A program made the translations under genes and the position numbers. Shown in pieces: positions 9,050 through 17,996 of a stretch of 64,000 nt of DNA (the first letter of the stretch is position 1; every line of letters starts with the position of its first letter). This DNA comes from Salinimicrobium marinum (GTDB lineage: Bacteria > Bacteroidota > Bacteroidia > Flavobacteriales > Flavobacteriaceae), in the NCBI RefSeq assembly GCF_014651535.1, contig NZ_BMXB01000011.1:62001-126000 (forward strand). The letters run 5' to 3'. The notes beneath the pieces were generated by a model. The model was not told where the DNA came from and searched no databases. It saw nothing but the letters and a program-made list of their open reading frames with translations.

Positions 9050-9165
9050 GGGCGTGCTCCTCTCAGGGTCGGGCCTTACGCTGCAAACTCTCGCTTGGAA
9101 TAGCTGCGGGATTTTCGCTGCAATCCCTCACTCGGATTTCGTCCCGATTAGGGTTAATCTGCTGG
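9050..9165. repeat. Structured intergenic repeat of the flavobacterial GGGCGT...TCGGGC...CGCTGCAA type
   Basis: A GC-richer block between AT-rich flanks. It begins GGGCGTGCTCC, contains GGGTCGGGCCTTACGCTGCA, then a self-complementary middle, then TTTTCGCTGCAATCCCTCAC. The ordered words CGCTGCAAACTC and CGCTGCAATCCC form an internal imperfect repeat. From memory, blocks with this wording recur between genes in many Flavobacteriaceae. Function is unknown and no open frame across it looks genuine. Confidence 0.45.
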
Positions 9166-9166
9166 A

Positions 9167-10045
9167 CTACAGATTCCCCATATTGATGATTTCCTGTTTA
9201 GATAAAACACGCCAGTGTCCCCGCGGAAGGTCTTTTTTTGTAAGTCCGCCATAGACTACCCGATCCAGTTTCACTACTTCATAATTCAGGCTCTTGAAGA
9301 TTCGTTGTACCACGTGATTTTTGGTGCTTCGCAACTCAATTCCCACTTCGCGCTTCGGCTTATTTTCAATGTAACTTATATCGGTAACATTTACTTTTCC
9401 GTCTTCCAGGGTTACCCCCTCTTTAATCTTTTGAAGGTCTTCATAGCTTACCTCCTTATTGAGTTCCAGATGATAGATTTGACGTAATCCATTCTTGGGA
9501 TTAGCCAGATTTTTAGCCATTTTTCCGTCATTGGTAAAAAACATTAATCCGGTGGCCTGGGTATCCAGTTTTCCAACAGGATCCAATTTGGACTTGGAGG
9601 CATTTGCGATAAGATCCATCACGGTTCTGTTATTCTTTTCGACATTTCCCGTTACGTAAAAACCTTTCGGCTTATTCAGCAATACATATTCGGGTTTTTC
9701 CGGTTTGATTCGGCGACCGTCAAATTTCACCTCATCGGTTAATTTAACTTTATGGCCCATTTCCGTGACCACTTCTCCGTTAACCGTAACATTTCCGGCA
9801 GCAATATAAATGTCCGCATCCCTTCGAGAGCACATTCCGGAGTTGGCGATATATTTATTCAGCCTGATACCGTCCGTTTTATCTCCTTGTTTTTTAGGTA
9901 TAGGGGCATTGCCTCTGGCTGTAGACTTTTCTGCTCTTTCTTCTCTGTTCACGGGAGAATTACCGCGTGCATGTGATTTCTTTCTTTCACCTCCACCTTG
10001 CCTGCCACCGTATTTACTTCCCGATGACCTGTCATTTCTGCTCAT
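9167..10045 (-). CDS. Large-subunit rRNA pseudouridine synthase, RluB/RsuA type
   Basis: A 292-residue protein with a basic, low-complexity N-terminal tail of about 55 residues rich in Arg, Lys, Gly and Ser. It continues with an S4 RNA-binding domain (IRLNKYIANSGMCSRRDAD) and the RsuA/RluB catalytic domain. The catalytic aspartate is in VGKLDTQATGL. Enzymes of this group convert specific uridines in 23S or 16S rRNA. RluB is the best guess because of length and the Bacteroidota habit of Arg/Gly-rich N-terminal extensions. It lies 95 bases downstream of the prenyltransferase gene and may be transcribed separately. Confidence 0.88.
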   Translation of the reverse strand: MSRNDRSSGSKYGGRQGGGERKKSHARGNSPVNREERAEKSTARGNAPIPKKQGDKTDGIRLNKYIANSGMCSRRDADIYIAAGNVTVNGEVVTEMGHKVKLTDEVKFDGRRIKPEKPEYVLLNKPKGFYVTGNVEKNNRTVMDLIANASKSKLDPVGKLDTQATGLMFFTNDGKMAKNLANPKNGLRQIYHLELNKEVSYEDLQKIKEGVTLEDGKVNVTDISYIENKPKREVGIELRSTKNHVVQRIFKSLNYEVVKLDRVVYGGLTKKDLPRGHWRVLSKQEIINMGNL

Positions 10046-10140
10046 ACTTATAATTTTTTTACAAAGATAAGGCTTTGTACAACAATAAAAGTTTTTAACG
10101 CTTTAAGTTAAAAAACCAAGGAAGATTTACAAAATAAGGT

Positions 10141-11046
10141 TTAGAGAACCCTGCCCAACAAAGCATCTGTATCGATCAATAAGATACTGAAAACACCAGC
10201 CACTATGATAAACTTAAGCAAATTGTGAAGCACCAAATACTGCCATTTAGCTTTACTAAAAAAGAGAAATAACAGAAAAAACACCAGCAGGATCAATGCT
10301 CCATAAAAGAAATAGTCCATCTGGCCAATTTCAAAATTGACAATTAACAGGTATCCGGGAATAAAGGAAAGCAAAGCAAGTCCCGCCAATAAAATTTTAC
10401 TCAGCTTCTCTCCATAAACTATTGGAATGGTTTCATACCCCAGCACTACGTCCCCTTTCATATTCTCCAGGTTCTTCACCAGTTCCCGCATTACAATGAT
10501 GAGGTATAAAAATGCCGCATGTACAAAAATGACGGTATCAAAATTTTTATAATGGACGAAAATGGCAAAAAAAGGAGCTATTGTTAATACCGAAACCACC
10601 AGATTTCCTAAAAAAAGCAATTTTTTGATTCCGTAAGAATAAAGCCAGATAAAAAAGATATAGCTGGAAAAGAAGACCACTGTTCGAAAAGACACATAAC
10701 TGGCAAAGAAGACGGCTGCCAGGTTTAGCATAAAGTATACCGAAAGTTTTGTTCTCTGACTCACAAAGCGATCCAGCATGGTTTTTTGCGGCCGGTTGAT
10801 CAAATCCTTTTCGCTGTCGTAAAAGTTATTGATGATATATCCCGAAGCTACGACTGAGGCCGTGGCAAGAACTATAAAAAAAAGGTTGAGATCAAAAAGC
10901 ACTTCCCTTAGCGGCAGGTCGGGTGCCAGGATAAACATTGAGGTAAGATACTGGGCAAGGACCAATATTAAAATATTGTACCCTCTCACCACTGAAAACA
11001 AACTAAAGATTTTAAGAAGCAGGCGTTTTTTAGAAATAGAGACCAT
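10141..11046 (-). CDS. UbiA-family prenyltransferase (geranylgeranylglycerol-phosphate GGT-like)
   Basis: A 301-residue integral membrane protein with about nine hydrophobic segments. The first aspartate-rich motif is visible as NNFYDSEKDLINRPQK, matching the NxxxDxxxD prenyl-diphosphate/Mg site. A second, weaker acidic region includes NLENMKGDVVLGYET. UbiA enzymes attach polyprenyl chains to small aromatic or glycerol-phosphate acceptors in the membrane. Bacteroidota homologs are usually called geranylgeranylglycerol-phosphate geranylgeranyltransferase, but the acceptor is not established. It follows a mevalonate-pathway kinase by six bases, consistent with isoprenoid metabolism. Confidence 0.82.
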   Translation of the reverse strand: MVSISKKRLLLKIFSLFSVVRGYNILILVLAQYLTSMFILAPDLPLREVLFDLNLFFIVLATASVVASGYIINNFYDSEKDLINRPQKTMLDRFVSQRTKLSVYFMLNLAAVFFASYVSFRTVVFFSSYIFFIWLYSYGIKKLLFLGNLVVSVLTIAPFFAIFVHYKNFDTVIFVHAAFLYLIIVMRELVKNLENMKGDVVLGYETIPIVYGEKLSKILLAGLALLSFIPGYLLIVNFEIGQMDYFFYGALILLVFFLLFLFFSKAKWQYLVLHNLLKFIIVAGVFSILLIDTDALLGRVL

Positions 11047-11052
11047 ACATCT

Positions 11053-11991
11053 TTAGAAGTTGTAAACCACCTCTAAACGATAATCTTTTAAAGCATTACG
11101 GGCTTTATCAATATCCTCTGTAAATCCTAAAATATAACCACCACCACCAGATCCACATAGTTTCAGGTAATAATCGTTGGTTTCAATTCCGTTTTTCCAA
11201 AGTTTGTGGAACTGCACGGGAATCATTGGTTTGAAATTATCAAGCACCACATGGGAAAGTTTTTTCATGTTTCCGAAGAGTGATTTCACGTCTCCTTTCA
11301 GGAAATCGTCCACACAGGCATCTGTATGCTTCACGAATTGATCTTTCAGCATTTTTCTGAATGGCTCCTGTTTCATGTTTTCCATAAAAATATTTACCAT
11401 AGGAGCAGTCTCTCCTACAGAACCACTATCCAGCAAAAACACAGCGCCTTTGCCATTTTGGGTTTGCGAAGGAATTCCTGCAGGCTCAATATTATCTTTG
11501 GAATTAATAAGAATAGGAATGCTCAAATATGAGTTCAATGGATCCAGACCCGATGATTTTCCGTGGAAAAAGGATTCCATTTCTCCGAAAATCTTTTTCA
11601 GTTTAAGAAGCTTTTCCCTGGTAAGATTTTCAAGAACCGTAATTTTATCAAGCGCATACTCGTCATATATCGCCGCCACCAAAGCACCACTACTTCCAAC
11701 CCCATATCCCTGCGGAATACTGGAATCAAAATACATACCTTTATCAATATCACTGTTGAGCTCTTCAAAATTGAATTGCACCAGCGACGGATTCTCCTGC
11801 TGAAGGTTCTTTAGGTACCCGGCAAAACGCTTCAGACTTTCATTTGATTTCTTTGCATCTTCTGAAGGATCTTCATCCACCTTCAAAGCTCCATTATAAA
11901 AATTATAAGGAATGGATAAACCCTTGGAATCCTTAATGATGCCATATTCCCCGAAGAGTAATATTTTTGAATAAAATAAAGGTCCTTTCAT
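11053..11991 (-). CDS. GHMP kinase, mevalonate kinase type
   Basis: A 312-residue GHMP-superfamily kinase. The ATP-binding glycine/serine loop is seen in GYGVGSSGALVAAIYDEYA, and the C-terminal motif 3 in LCGSGGGGYILGF. The N-terminal SKILLFGEYGIIKDSKGLS is typical of mevalonate kinases (family motif KxxLxGEHxV). Its place between mvaD upstream and a UbiA prenyltransferase downstream supports ATP-dependent phosphorylation of mevalonate or phosphomevalonate. Which of the two steps it performs cannot be settled from the sequence alone. Confidence 0.82.
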   Translation of the reverse strand: MKGPLFYSKILLFGEYGIIKDSKGLSIPYNFYNGALKVDEDPSEDAKKSNESLKRFAGYLKNLQQENPSLVQFNFEELNSDIDKGMYFDSSIPQGYGVGSSGALVAAIYDEYALDKITVLENLTREKLLKLKKIFGEMESFFHGKSSGLDPLNSYLSIPILINSKDNIEPAGIPSQTQNGKGAVFLLDSGSVGETAPMVNIFMENMKQEPFRKMLKDQFVKHTDACVDDFLKGDVKSLFGNMKKLSHVVLDNFKPMIPVQFHKLWKNGIETNDYYLKLCGSGGGGYILGFTEDIDKARNALKDYRLEVVYNF

Positions 11992-12185
11992 GTTCGATCT
12001 TTGGCTATGTGACTTAGAAATGTAAAGTTATGATTTTTTTAAGCCTCTTCACAATTAGTACTGCAAATATAACTTACTTTTCACAAACTCAACATACTCA
12101 TTATTACAAAATTACTTTCAAAATCTATTCCTAAAAGGCTTTTTACGCTGGTATTCCTGCAGAGCAAAAAAGATTGCAGAATTTA

Positions 12186-13265
12186 TTAAATCCTCTTCGC
12201 TCCCGCCCCAACTTCATCTTTGATATACTGCCCATCCTGGCAATGTTCCACCAGTTCTTCTTCTATGAAACTCATGACAGCCTCTTTTTCTTTCTTCGGA
12301 AAAAGTAAATGCACGTTGGCCCCCGCATCTAAAGTAAAACAGGGATGAAGTCCGGTTTTTTGTCTAAATCTGAAAACCTTGTTGATTATAGCCAGCGTAT
12401 GAGGTTTCATCAACAGAAAATATGGCCTACTGCTCATCATCATGGCGTGCAGCGTCAATGCTTCACTTTCCACAAGTTCTGTAAAAGCCAGTAAATTACC
12501 CGACTTAAAAACATCCTGAAGTTTGGCAAGGTTCTCGTGCGCCTGCTCAAATCGCTGCTCAGCAAAGGGATGGCCGTTCATTAGATCGTGGCCCACCGTA
12601 CTGCTCACCTGCTTTTCACCTTTATCAACCAGCAGGATCACATCCTGGTAATCTTTAAAGTTCTGGTGCACCTCAGATGGATATTTGACTCCAAAAAGAT
12701 CACTGCTGCCTTCAGTTTCATGTTTGCCCCATACTACCAGCTCTCCTTCAATACTCCTGCACGCACTTCCCGATCCAAGTCTCGCCAGAAAAGATGCCTT
12801 TCGGGTAAAAAATTCCTCAGTCATCAATGGATCAAGTTCTTTCTCCAGGCTCATAAGGCAGAGCGCCAGAGCACTCATTCCGCTCGCTGAAGAAGCAATT
12901 CCGCTGCTATGGGGAAAAGAATTTGAGGTATGAATTGTGAAATTGTATTCCTTCAGAAATGGAAGATAAGCTTCAATTCTTCTGAAAAATTGCTCAATCT
13001 TGGGTCGAAAAGATGGTTTCTTTTCACCTTCAAAAAAGAGTTCGAAATCAAAATTATTAGATGGGTTTTCCTTTTTCTGAAAAGAAAGACTGGTCGTGGT
13101 CTTACAGTAATTAAGCGTGAAACTTACAGAAGGATTCGCCGGAATCTGATTTTCTCTCTTCCCCCAGTATTTTACCAGGGCAATATTACTCGGCGACTGC
13201 CAGGTTACTTTTCCTTCACTTATTTCTTCAGAATAATTCTTCGGAATAAAATCTTGTGCCGTCAT
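12186..13265 (-). CDS. mvaD: Diphosphomevalonate decarboxylase
   Basis: A 359-residue GHMP-fold enzyme catalysing ATP-dependent decarboxylation of mevalonate diphosphate to isopentenyl diphosphate. Diagnostic segments are NIALVKYWGKR near the N-terminus, SSGIASSASGMSALALCL (ATP loop), GSGSACRSIEG and LDAGANVHLLFP with the catalytic aspartate. I choose the ATG at 13265 because the longer frame to 13346 adds 27 residues unlike the family, and would push into the short divergent spacer with TspO. It heads the isoprenoid cluster, separated by 194 bases from the kinase gene. Its presence means the cell uses the mevalonate route. Confidence 0.93.
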   Translation of the reverse strand: MTAQDFIPKNYSEEISEGKVTWQSPSNIALVKYWGKRENQIPANPSVSFTLNYCKTTTSLSFQKKENPSNNFDFELFFEGEKKPSFRPKIEQFFRRIEAYLPFLKEYNFTIHTSNSFPHSSGIASSASGMSALALCLMSLEKELDPLMTEEFFTRKASFLARLGSGSACRSIEGELVVWGKHETEGSSDLFGVKYPSEVHQNFKDYQDVILLVDKGEKQVSSTVGHDLMNGHPFAEQRFEQAHENLAKLQDVFKSGNLLAFTELVESEALTLHAMMMSSRPYFLLMKPHTLAIINKVFRFRQKTGLHPCFTLDAGANVHLLFPKKEKEAVMSFIEEELVEHCQDGQYIKDEVGAGAKRI

Positions 13266-13358
13266 TTCTTCAATTTCAGCAAAGATAATTTTTCCTGTTA
13301 AAGCCTTTAGCTGCCAAATGAAATAAATTACTATTTTAGTGCACACAACCGGTCAAGC

Positions 13359-13835
13359 ATGACAAAAAAGTCCATTTTAAAATACGCAGGAAGTATTGCT
13401 GTATCCCTCCTGGCTGCTTTTGTAGGCTGGGTTGCTATTAGTGCTTCGTATTCGCCCTGGTATTTAAACTTAGAAAAAAGCACATTTCATGTGCAGGATT
13501 GGGTTTTCGCACCCGTATGGATCCTCTTGTTGATCATTACGGGAGTAGCTGCAGGAATCGTATGGAACAAAGGCTTTTACCATAAGTGGGTACAGGTAGC
13601 CCTGTACCACTATGGATTTCAACTAATTCTCACCGGCCTCTGGTTTCTTGCCTTCTTTGGATTACAACAAACATTTTTAGCTTTATTAATAGTAATTGCC
13701 ATGCTCGTTTTGCTGTTTCTTACCATTAAATGGTTTAAGATAGTAGAAGACACTGCTGCTTACATGATCTATCCCGCAGTGGTATGGGTAATTTATATTG
13801 GGATGCTCAATTTCGAGATCTGGCGGTTAAATTAA
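13359..13835 (+). CDS. tspO: TspO/MBR family membrane protein
   Basis: A 158-residue protein with five predicted membrane helices. The TspO signature is recognisable in SPWYLNLEKSTF and DWVFAPVWILLL near the N-terminus and in the tryptophan-rich helices after it. TspO proteins bind porphyrins and other hydrophobic ligands and take part in stress or tetrapyrrole regulation. It starts 93 bases from mvaD on the opposite strand, so the two share a divergent promoter region. Its last four bases overlap the end of the convergent flavoprotein gene. Confidence 0.85.
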   Translation: MTKKSILKYAGSIAVSLLAAFVGWVAISASYSPWYLNLEKSTFHVQDWVFAPVWILLLIITGVAAGIVWNKGFYHKWVQVALYHYGFQLILTGLWFLAFFGLQQTFLALLIVIAMLVLLFLTIKWFKIVEDTAAYMIYPAVVWVIYIGMLNFEIWRLN

Positions 13836-15043
13836 CGACCACTCATAGCTTTTGCTGCAATATATCCTCCAGTCCAGGCATTCTGAAAGTTGAAGCCCCC
13901 GGTGATTGCATCAATGTTCAATACCTCTCCCGCAAAGAAAAGATTGGGGCAAATCTTACTTTCAAATGTTTTGAAATTCACCTCTTTCAGATCTACCCCG
14001 CCCGCTGTTACAAATTCTTCCTTAAAAGTGCTTTTCCCGCTTACTTTGAAAACTCCTTTTGTAATCTGCCCTGCCAATTCCGATAGCTGACCCTTATTAA
14101 GATCTGCCCAATTTGCGGTTGCTGGAATTCCTGCAGCCTCCACCAGTTTTTGCCACAATCGCTTCGGAAGATTGAACTGCGCATATTTTGAAGGATGTTG
14201 CCGTGCATATGCCTGTTTTAATTCCAGTAATGCCTCCAGCACTTCTTCTGAAGTGGATTCTGGCTGCCAGTTTATCTCAACTTCAAAATCTTTCCGGTCA
14301 CTTAATTCGCGGGCTCCCCAGGCAGAAAGTTTCAGGATCGCAGGTCCGCTCATCCCCCAATGGGTGATCAACAACGGACCTTCGCTTTGCTCTTTTCCAT
14401 CCACCACTTTCACAGAAGCAATCGTAGCAACTCCGGGCAAATCTTTGATCCGCTCATCCTGAATATTGAATGTGAAGAGCGAGGGAACTCCCGGCACTAC
14501 TGTATGTCCAAGATTCTCCAGTAATTTCCAGATTTTTGGGTTGCTTCCGGTCGCAATAAGTACTTTTTCTGCTAGAAAATCTCCCTGAGAAGTCTTCATT
14601 TCCCATCGATCTTCCTGTTGTATTATTTCCTGAACCGCATGTTTGACACACAACCTGATTCCCAATCTCTGAATTTCCCTCAAAAAACAATCTATTATGG
14701 TTTGAGACGAATCACTAACGGGAAACATCCTGCCATCCTCTTCGATTTTTAGCTCCACCCCACGCTCTTCGAACCATGCAATGGTATCTCCGGTCATAAA
14801 CGTATGAAAAGGCCCTCTCAGCTCCTTTTGACCCCTTGGATAATTCTTTATCAGCTCCTTCGGAAGAAATTCCGCATGTGTTACATTACATCTTCCGCCT
14901 CCCGAAACCCGAACTTTTGAAAGCACTTCCTTTCCTCTTTCAAGGATCGTTATCTTTGCATCGGGAGCCATTTCCGCCGCATTGATGGCTGCAAAAAATC
15001 CGGCAGCGCCACCTCCAATAATTACAATATCCTGTTCTGTCAT
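13832..15043 (-). CDS. NAD(P)/FAD-dependent oxidoreductase, HI0933/BaiN family
   Basis: About 403 residues. It has an N-terminal Rossmann FAD site, IVIIGGGAAGFFAAINA, then KVRVSGGGRCNVTH, the hallmark of the HI0933-like flavoproteins. The C-terminal signature GEVLNIDAITGGFNFQNAW is also present. Physiological substrates are mostly unknown; some relatives reduce bile-acid intermediates. The ATG at 15043 is preferred over 15088 because it directly precedes the FAD motif. The gene converges on tspO with a four-base overlap. Confidence 0.87.
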   Translation of the reverse strand: MTEQDIVIIGGGAAGFFAAINAAEMAPDAKITILERGKEVLSKVRVSGGGRCNVTHAEFLPKELIKNYPRGQKELRGPFHTFMTGDTIAWFEERGVELKIEEDGRMFPVSDSSQTIIDCFLREIQRLGIRLCVKHAVQEIIQQEDRWEMKTSQGDFLAEKVLIATGSNPKIWKLLENLGHTVVPGVPSLFTFNIQDERIKDLPGVATIASVKVVDGKEQSEGPLLITHWGMSGPAILKLSAWGARELSDRKDFEVEINWQPESTSEEVLEALLELKQAYARQHPSKYAQFNLPKRLWQKLVEAAGIPATANWADLNKGQLSELAGQITKGVFKVSGKSTFKEEFVTAGGVDLKEVNFKTFESKICPNLFFAGEVLNIDAITGGFNFQNAWTGGYIAAKAMSGR

Positions 15044-15306
15044 GCTGGTGCTTTTCAGCCAAAGGTTTCCGGCTCTTAGAAAACCCAAAGGTATTCAAAA
15101 ATTCACTTCAGGTTTACTTCGGCTATTCTGCTCGTGGATAAAATCATTTTTTAGCTTGAAAATGTCAGGAGCGTAGTCGAAATGCAATTATCAGCTGAAA
15201 GGGCAATTATTAACAACAGGAGGTGCTTTAGATTTCTTCAGTTGTTAAATCACGCGATAAACTTTTCTTAAAACCACTTCATTTTCAGGATGCTTCTTTA
15301 ATTTTA

Positions 15307-16179
15307 ATGGAAACGAAAAATCTTTCTACGATGAGCAAACCAAAAGAATTCCCTGAGCAGCAACAGGAACAGCCGGGAAAAGAGAATAAAATGAATCCGG
15401 AACCGGAGATAATCAGAAAGAATTATAAAGGAAGTGAAAAATTAAAAGGCAAGGTTGCTTTGATAACCGGTGGTGACAGTGGCATTGGAAGAAGTGTAGC
15501 TGTACATTTTGCAAAAGAAGGAGCCAACGTTGCCATTGTTTATCTTAAGGAAGATGAAGATGCTAAAAAAACCCGGAAGCTGGTGGAGGAAGCAGGGCAG
15601 GAATGTTTCCTTTTAGAAGGAGATGTGAAAGATGACATTTTCTGCAAAAAAGCAGTAGATGAAACTGTCAAGAAATTTGGCGGCCTCAATATCCTGGTAA
15701 ACAATGCCGGAATGCAGGTTCCTAAAGACGCACCTGAAGAAGTTACTAAAGAACAATTGCATACCACTTTTGAAACAAATATCTATCCCTATTTCTACAC
15801 GGTGAAAGAAGCCCTGAAACATTTGAAGGCCGGAGACAGTATTATCAATACCACTTCGGTCACAGCATATAGAGGCAGCACTCATTTACTGGATTATTCC
15901 AGCACCAAGGGAGCAATTACTGCCTATACCAGATCTTTGTCTAAAATGCTCGCAGAAAAAAACATAAGGGTGAACGGAGTTGCGCCGGGGCCTATCTGGA
16001 CTCCTCTTATACCGGCAACTTTTGACGACGTGGAAGACTTCGGAAAAAAAGTTCCCATGGGCCGGGCCGGGCAGCCCAGTGAAGTGGGTCCGGCTTATGT
16101 GTATCTGGCTTGCGAGGACAGCAGCTATATGACGGGACAGGTCCTACATATCAATGGCGGTGAAGTAGTAGGAGCTTAA
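15307..16179 (+). CDS. SDR family oxidoreductase, YghA/general-stress type
   Basis: A 290-residue short-chain dehydrogenase. A hydrophilic N-terminal extension rich in Gln, Glu and Pro (residues 10-45) precedes the NAD(P) motif VALITGGDSGIGRS. The catalytic tyrosine and lysine are in YSSTKGA, and NNAG is present. This architecture is typical of the stress-associated glucose/ribitol dehydrogenase-like branch. The real substrate is unknown. It is followed by a SemiSWEET sugar transporter after a single base, which suggests a shared role with sugars or polyols. Confidence 0.88.
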   Translation: METKNLSTMSKPKEFPEQQQEQPGKENKMNPEPEIIRKNYKGSEKLKGKVALITGGDSGIGRSVAVHFAKEGANVAIVYLKEDEDAKKTRKLVEEAGQECFLLEGDVKDDIFCKKAVDETVKKFGGLNILVNNAGMQVPKDAPEEVTKEQLHTTFETNIYPYFYTVKEALKHLKAGDSIINTTSVTAYRGSTHLLDYSSTKGAITAYTRSLSKMLAEKNIRVNGVAPGPIWTPLIPATFDDVEDFGKKVPMGRAGQPSEVGPAYVYLACEDSSYMTGQVLHINGGEVVGA

Positions 16180-16180
16180 G

Positions 16181-16435
16181 ATGGACTGGACCATGATACT
16201 AGGTCTGGTAGCAGGGATTTGCACCACTGCTGCTGTCATACCTCAACTATGGAAGGCCTGGAAAACGAAAAAAGTAACTGATGTGTCACCGGGGATGTTT
16301 TTTGTTCTTATTACCGGACTTGCCCTCTGGACCGTGTACGGACTTCTTCAAAGTGACTGGCCCATCATCATTACCAATGGACTTGCTTTATGCCTCAACA
16401 GTCTAATGCTTTACTTTCTTTTTAAGTACGACTGA
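16181..16435 (+). CDS. SemiSWEET sugar transporter
   Basis: An 84-residue protein with three membrane helices. It shows the PQ motif in the first helix (AAVIPQLWKAW) and the TN/LN pair in the last (ITNGLALCLNSLMLYF). SemiSWEETs form dimers that let mono- or disaccharides cross the membrane down their gradient. The gene begins one base after the SDR stop, so the two are almost certainly co-transcribed. Confidence 0.88.
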   Translation: MDWTMILGLVAGICTTAAVIPQLWKAWKTKKVTDVSPGMFFVLITGLALWTVYGLLQSDWPIIITNGLALCLNSLMLYFLFKYD

Positions 16436-16540
16436 TAATTTCTCCAAAAAATCATCTTTTAGATGTTAAACATCTTATAATTAGATGACTATTAGCATTT
16501 TATTATCATAGTCAACGCTGCAGATTTTATATCTTAAAGT

Positions 16541-16568
16541 CAGAACCCTTTCCGGGTTCTGTTCTTTT
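16541..16568 (+). terminator. Hairpin before the alcohol dehydrogenase gene
   Basis: Inverted repeat CAGAACCC / GGGTTCTG with a five-base loop, followed by TTCTTTT. It lies about 105 bases after the SemiSWEET gene and 33 before the next ATG. It could end the SDR-SemiSWEET transcript or lie in the leader of the dehydrogenase mRNA. Confidence 0.5.
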
Positions 16569-16600
16569 ATTCATTATTAACATTTAAACCAACAGAAAGT

Positions 16601-17776
16601 ATGAGAGCATTAGTGTATCATGGAAGAAACGATGTAAGAATAGATAATGTTCCAGATCCAAAAATAGAGGAGGCCGGTGACGTAATCATAAAAGTCACTA
16701 AAACCGCCATTTGCGGATCTGATCTTCACCTTGTGGATGGCTTAATGCCCACCATGGAAGAAGGTGATATTCTTGGCCATGAATTTATGGGAGAGATCGT
16801 GGAGGTAGGATCTGCAGTTCAGAAATTTAAAAAAGGAGACCGGGTGGTAGTGCCATTCACCATTGCCTGCGGGCATTGCCAGTTTTGTGATGATGACCTG
16901 TATTCTTTATGTGACAACTCCAATCCTAATCCAGATTTATCTAAAGCCAGTACAGGACATTCTATTTCGGGGATTTTCGGATATTCTCACACCCTGGGAG
17001 GATATTCTGGTGGACAGGCAGAATATGTCCGGGTTCCTTATGCCGATGTGGGCCCTATAAAAGTACCTGATTCCTTAAGTGATGAGCAGGGATTATTTTT
17101 ATCTGATATTTTTCCGACAGGTTATATGGCTGCTGAAAATGCCAATATTAAACCGGGCGATACTGTGGCCATCTGGGGCTGCGGACCAGTAGGTCAGTTC
17201 ACTATTAAAAGTGCATGGATGCTTGGCGCCGGAAGGGTCATTGCGATTGATGATGTACCCGAAAGACTGGACATGGCAGAAAAACAGGGAAGAGCCGAAA
17301 CCATACGGACTACCAACCGGATGGATGTCTATGAGAAACTCATGGAAATGACCAACGGGAAAGGACCCGACTCGTGTATAGATGCCGTGGGTGCAGAATG
17401 TCACGGAGATACCATGTTTGGAAAAGTAATCGATAAAACCAAAGAGGTGTTACACGCCCCCATGTCCCGGCCTTATGTATTACAGCAAATCATGATGAGC
17501 TGTAAAAAAGCAGGAACGCTTTCCATCCCGGGAGTTTATATTGGGATGGTAAATGAAGTACCTTTTGGCGCGGCTATGAACAAGGCCTTACAAATTAATA
17601 TGGGACAAACGCATGTACAGCGCTATTTAAAGCCACTTTTGGCAAAGATCGAAGCAGGCGAAATTGATCCTTCTTTTGTAATTACACACCGTTTGAGCTT
17701 GGATGACGCACCTAAAGCCTATGAAACCTTTAAAAATAAGGAAGATAATTGTATTAAGGTAGTGATGACTCCGTAG
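16601..17776 (+). CDS. Zinc-dependent alcohol dehydrogenase, formaldehyde-dehydrogenase-like
   Basis: A 391-residue medium-chain dehydrogenase. The catalytic zinc ligands are in AICGSDLH and [12 protein letters not shown], and the structural zinc cysteines in [15 protein letters not shown]. The NAD-binding turn is [12 protein letters not shown]. The long insertions resemble glutathione-independent formaldehyde dehydrogenases and related short-aldehyde or alcohol enzymes. The substrate is inferred from this resemblance. The gene is monocistronic and ends 25 bases before a long hairpin-forming repeat shared with the convergent gene. Confidence 0.88.
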   Translation: MRALVYHGRNDVRIDNVPDPKIEEAGDVIIKVTKTAICGSDLHLVDGLMPTMEEGDILGHEFMGEIVEVGSAVQKFKKGDRVVVPFTIACGHCQFCDDDLYSLCDNSNPNPDLSKASTGHSISGIFGYSHTLGGYSGGQAEYVRVPYADVGPIKVPDSLSDEQGLFLSDIFPTGYMAAENANIKPGDTVAIWGCGPVGQFTIKSAWMLGAGRVIAIDDVPERLDMAEKQGRAETIRTTNRMDVYEKLMEMTNGKGPDSCIDAVGAECHGDTMFGKVIDKTKEVLHAPMSRPYVLQQIMMSCKKAGTLSIPGVYIGMVNEVPFGAAMNKALQINMGQTHVQRYLKPLLAKIEAGEIDPSFVITHRLSLDDAPKAYETFKNKEDNCIKVVMTP

Positions 17777-17801
17777 GTTTATCAATATTATTGGCCTCAA
17801 C

Positions 17802-17950
17802 AAAGAGGCTGTCTAAAAATTATTTTTACATCAACCTGTCCCCGAACATTTGGGAGTTTCAGATTTTAATAAATTCTGACATTAAAGATGAATATGATTC
17901 AGAAAAAAATTCAGAAGGACGATTTATGAAACTTTTTAGACAGCCTCTTT
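17802..17950. repeat. Long palindromic repeat with GAGGCTGTCTAAAAA ends, between convergent genes
   Basis: Perfect 18-base terminal inverted repeats, AAAGAGGCTGTCTAAAAA and its complement (17802-17819 and 17933-17950), enclose about 113 bases. The inside contains ACCTGTCCC, GGGAG and TTCAGAAGGACG words also found at 52.5 kb. It sits between a plus-strand and a minus-strand gene. It ends in T-rich sequence on both strands, so it probably acts as a bidirectional terminator. It has no open frame and no obvious target-site duplication. Confidence 0.8.
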
Positions 17951-17996
17951 TCCTATTTACAATATGAATAAAACTCTGAAATAAAACCAGCCCTTC

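Noticed and set aside
17802..17950. Miniature transposon (MITE) interpretation of the GAGGCT repeat
   Set aside because: Terminal repeats fit, but no target-site duplication is visible, one copy is only a stem, and convergent-gene location with a compensatory change favours a terminator role. Not fully excluded.
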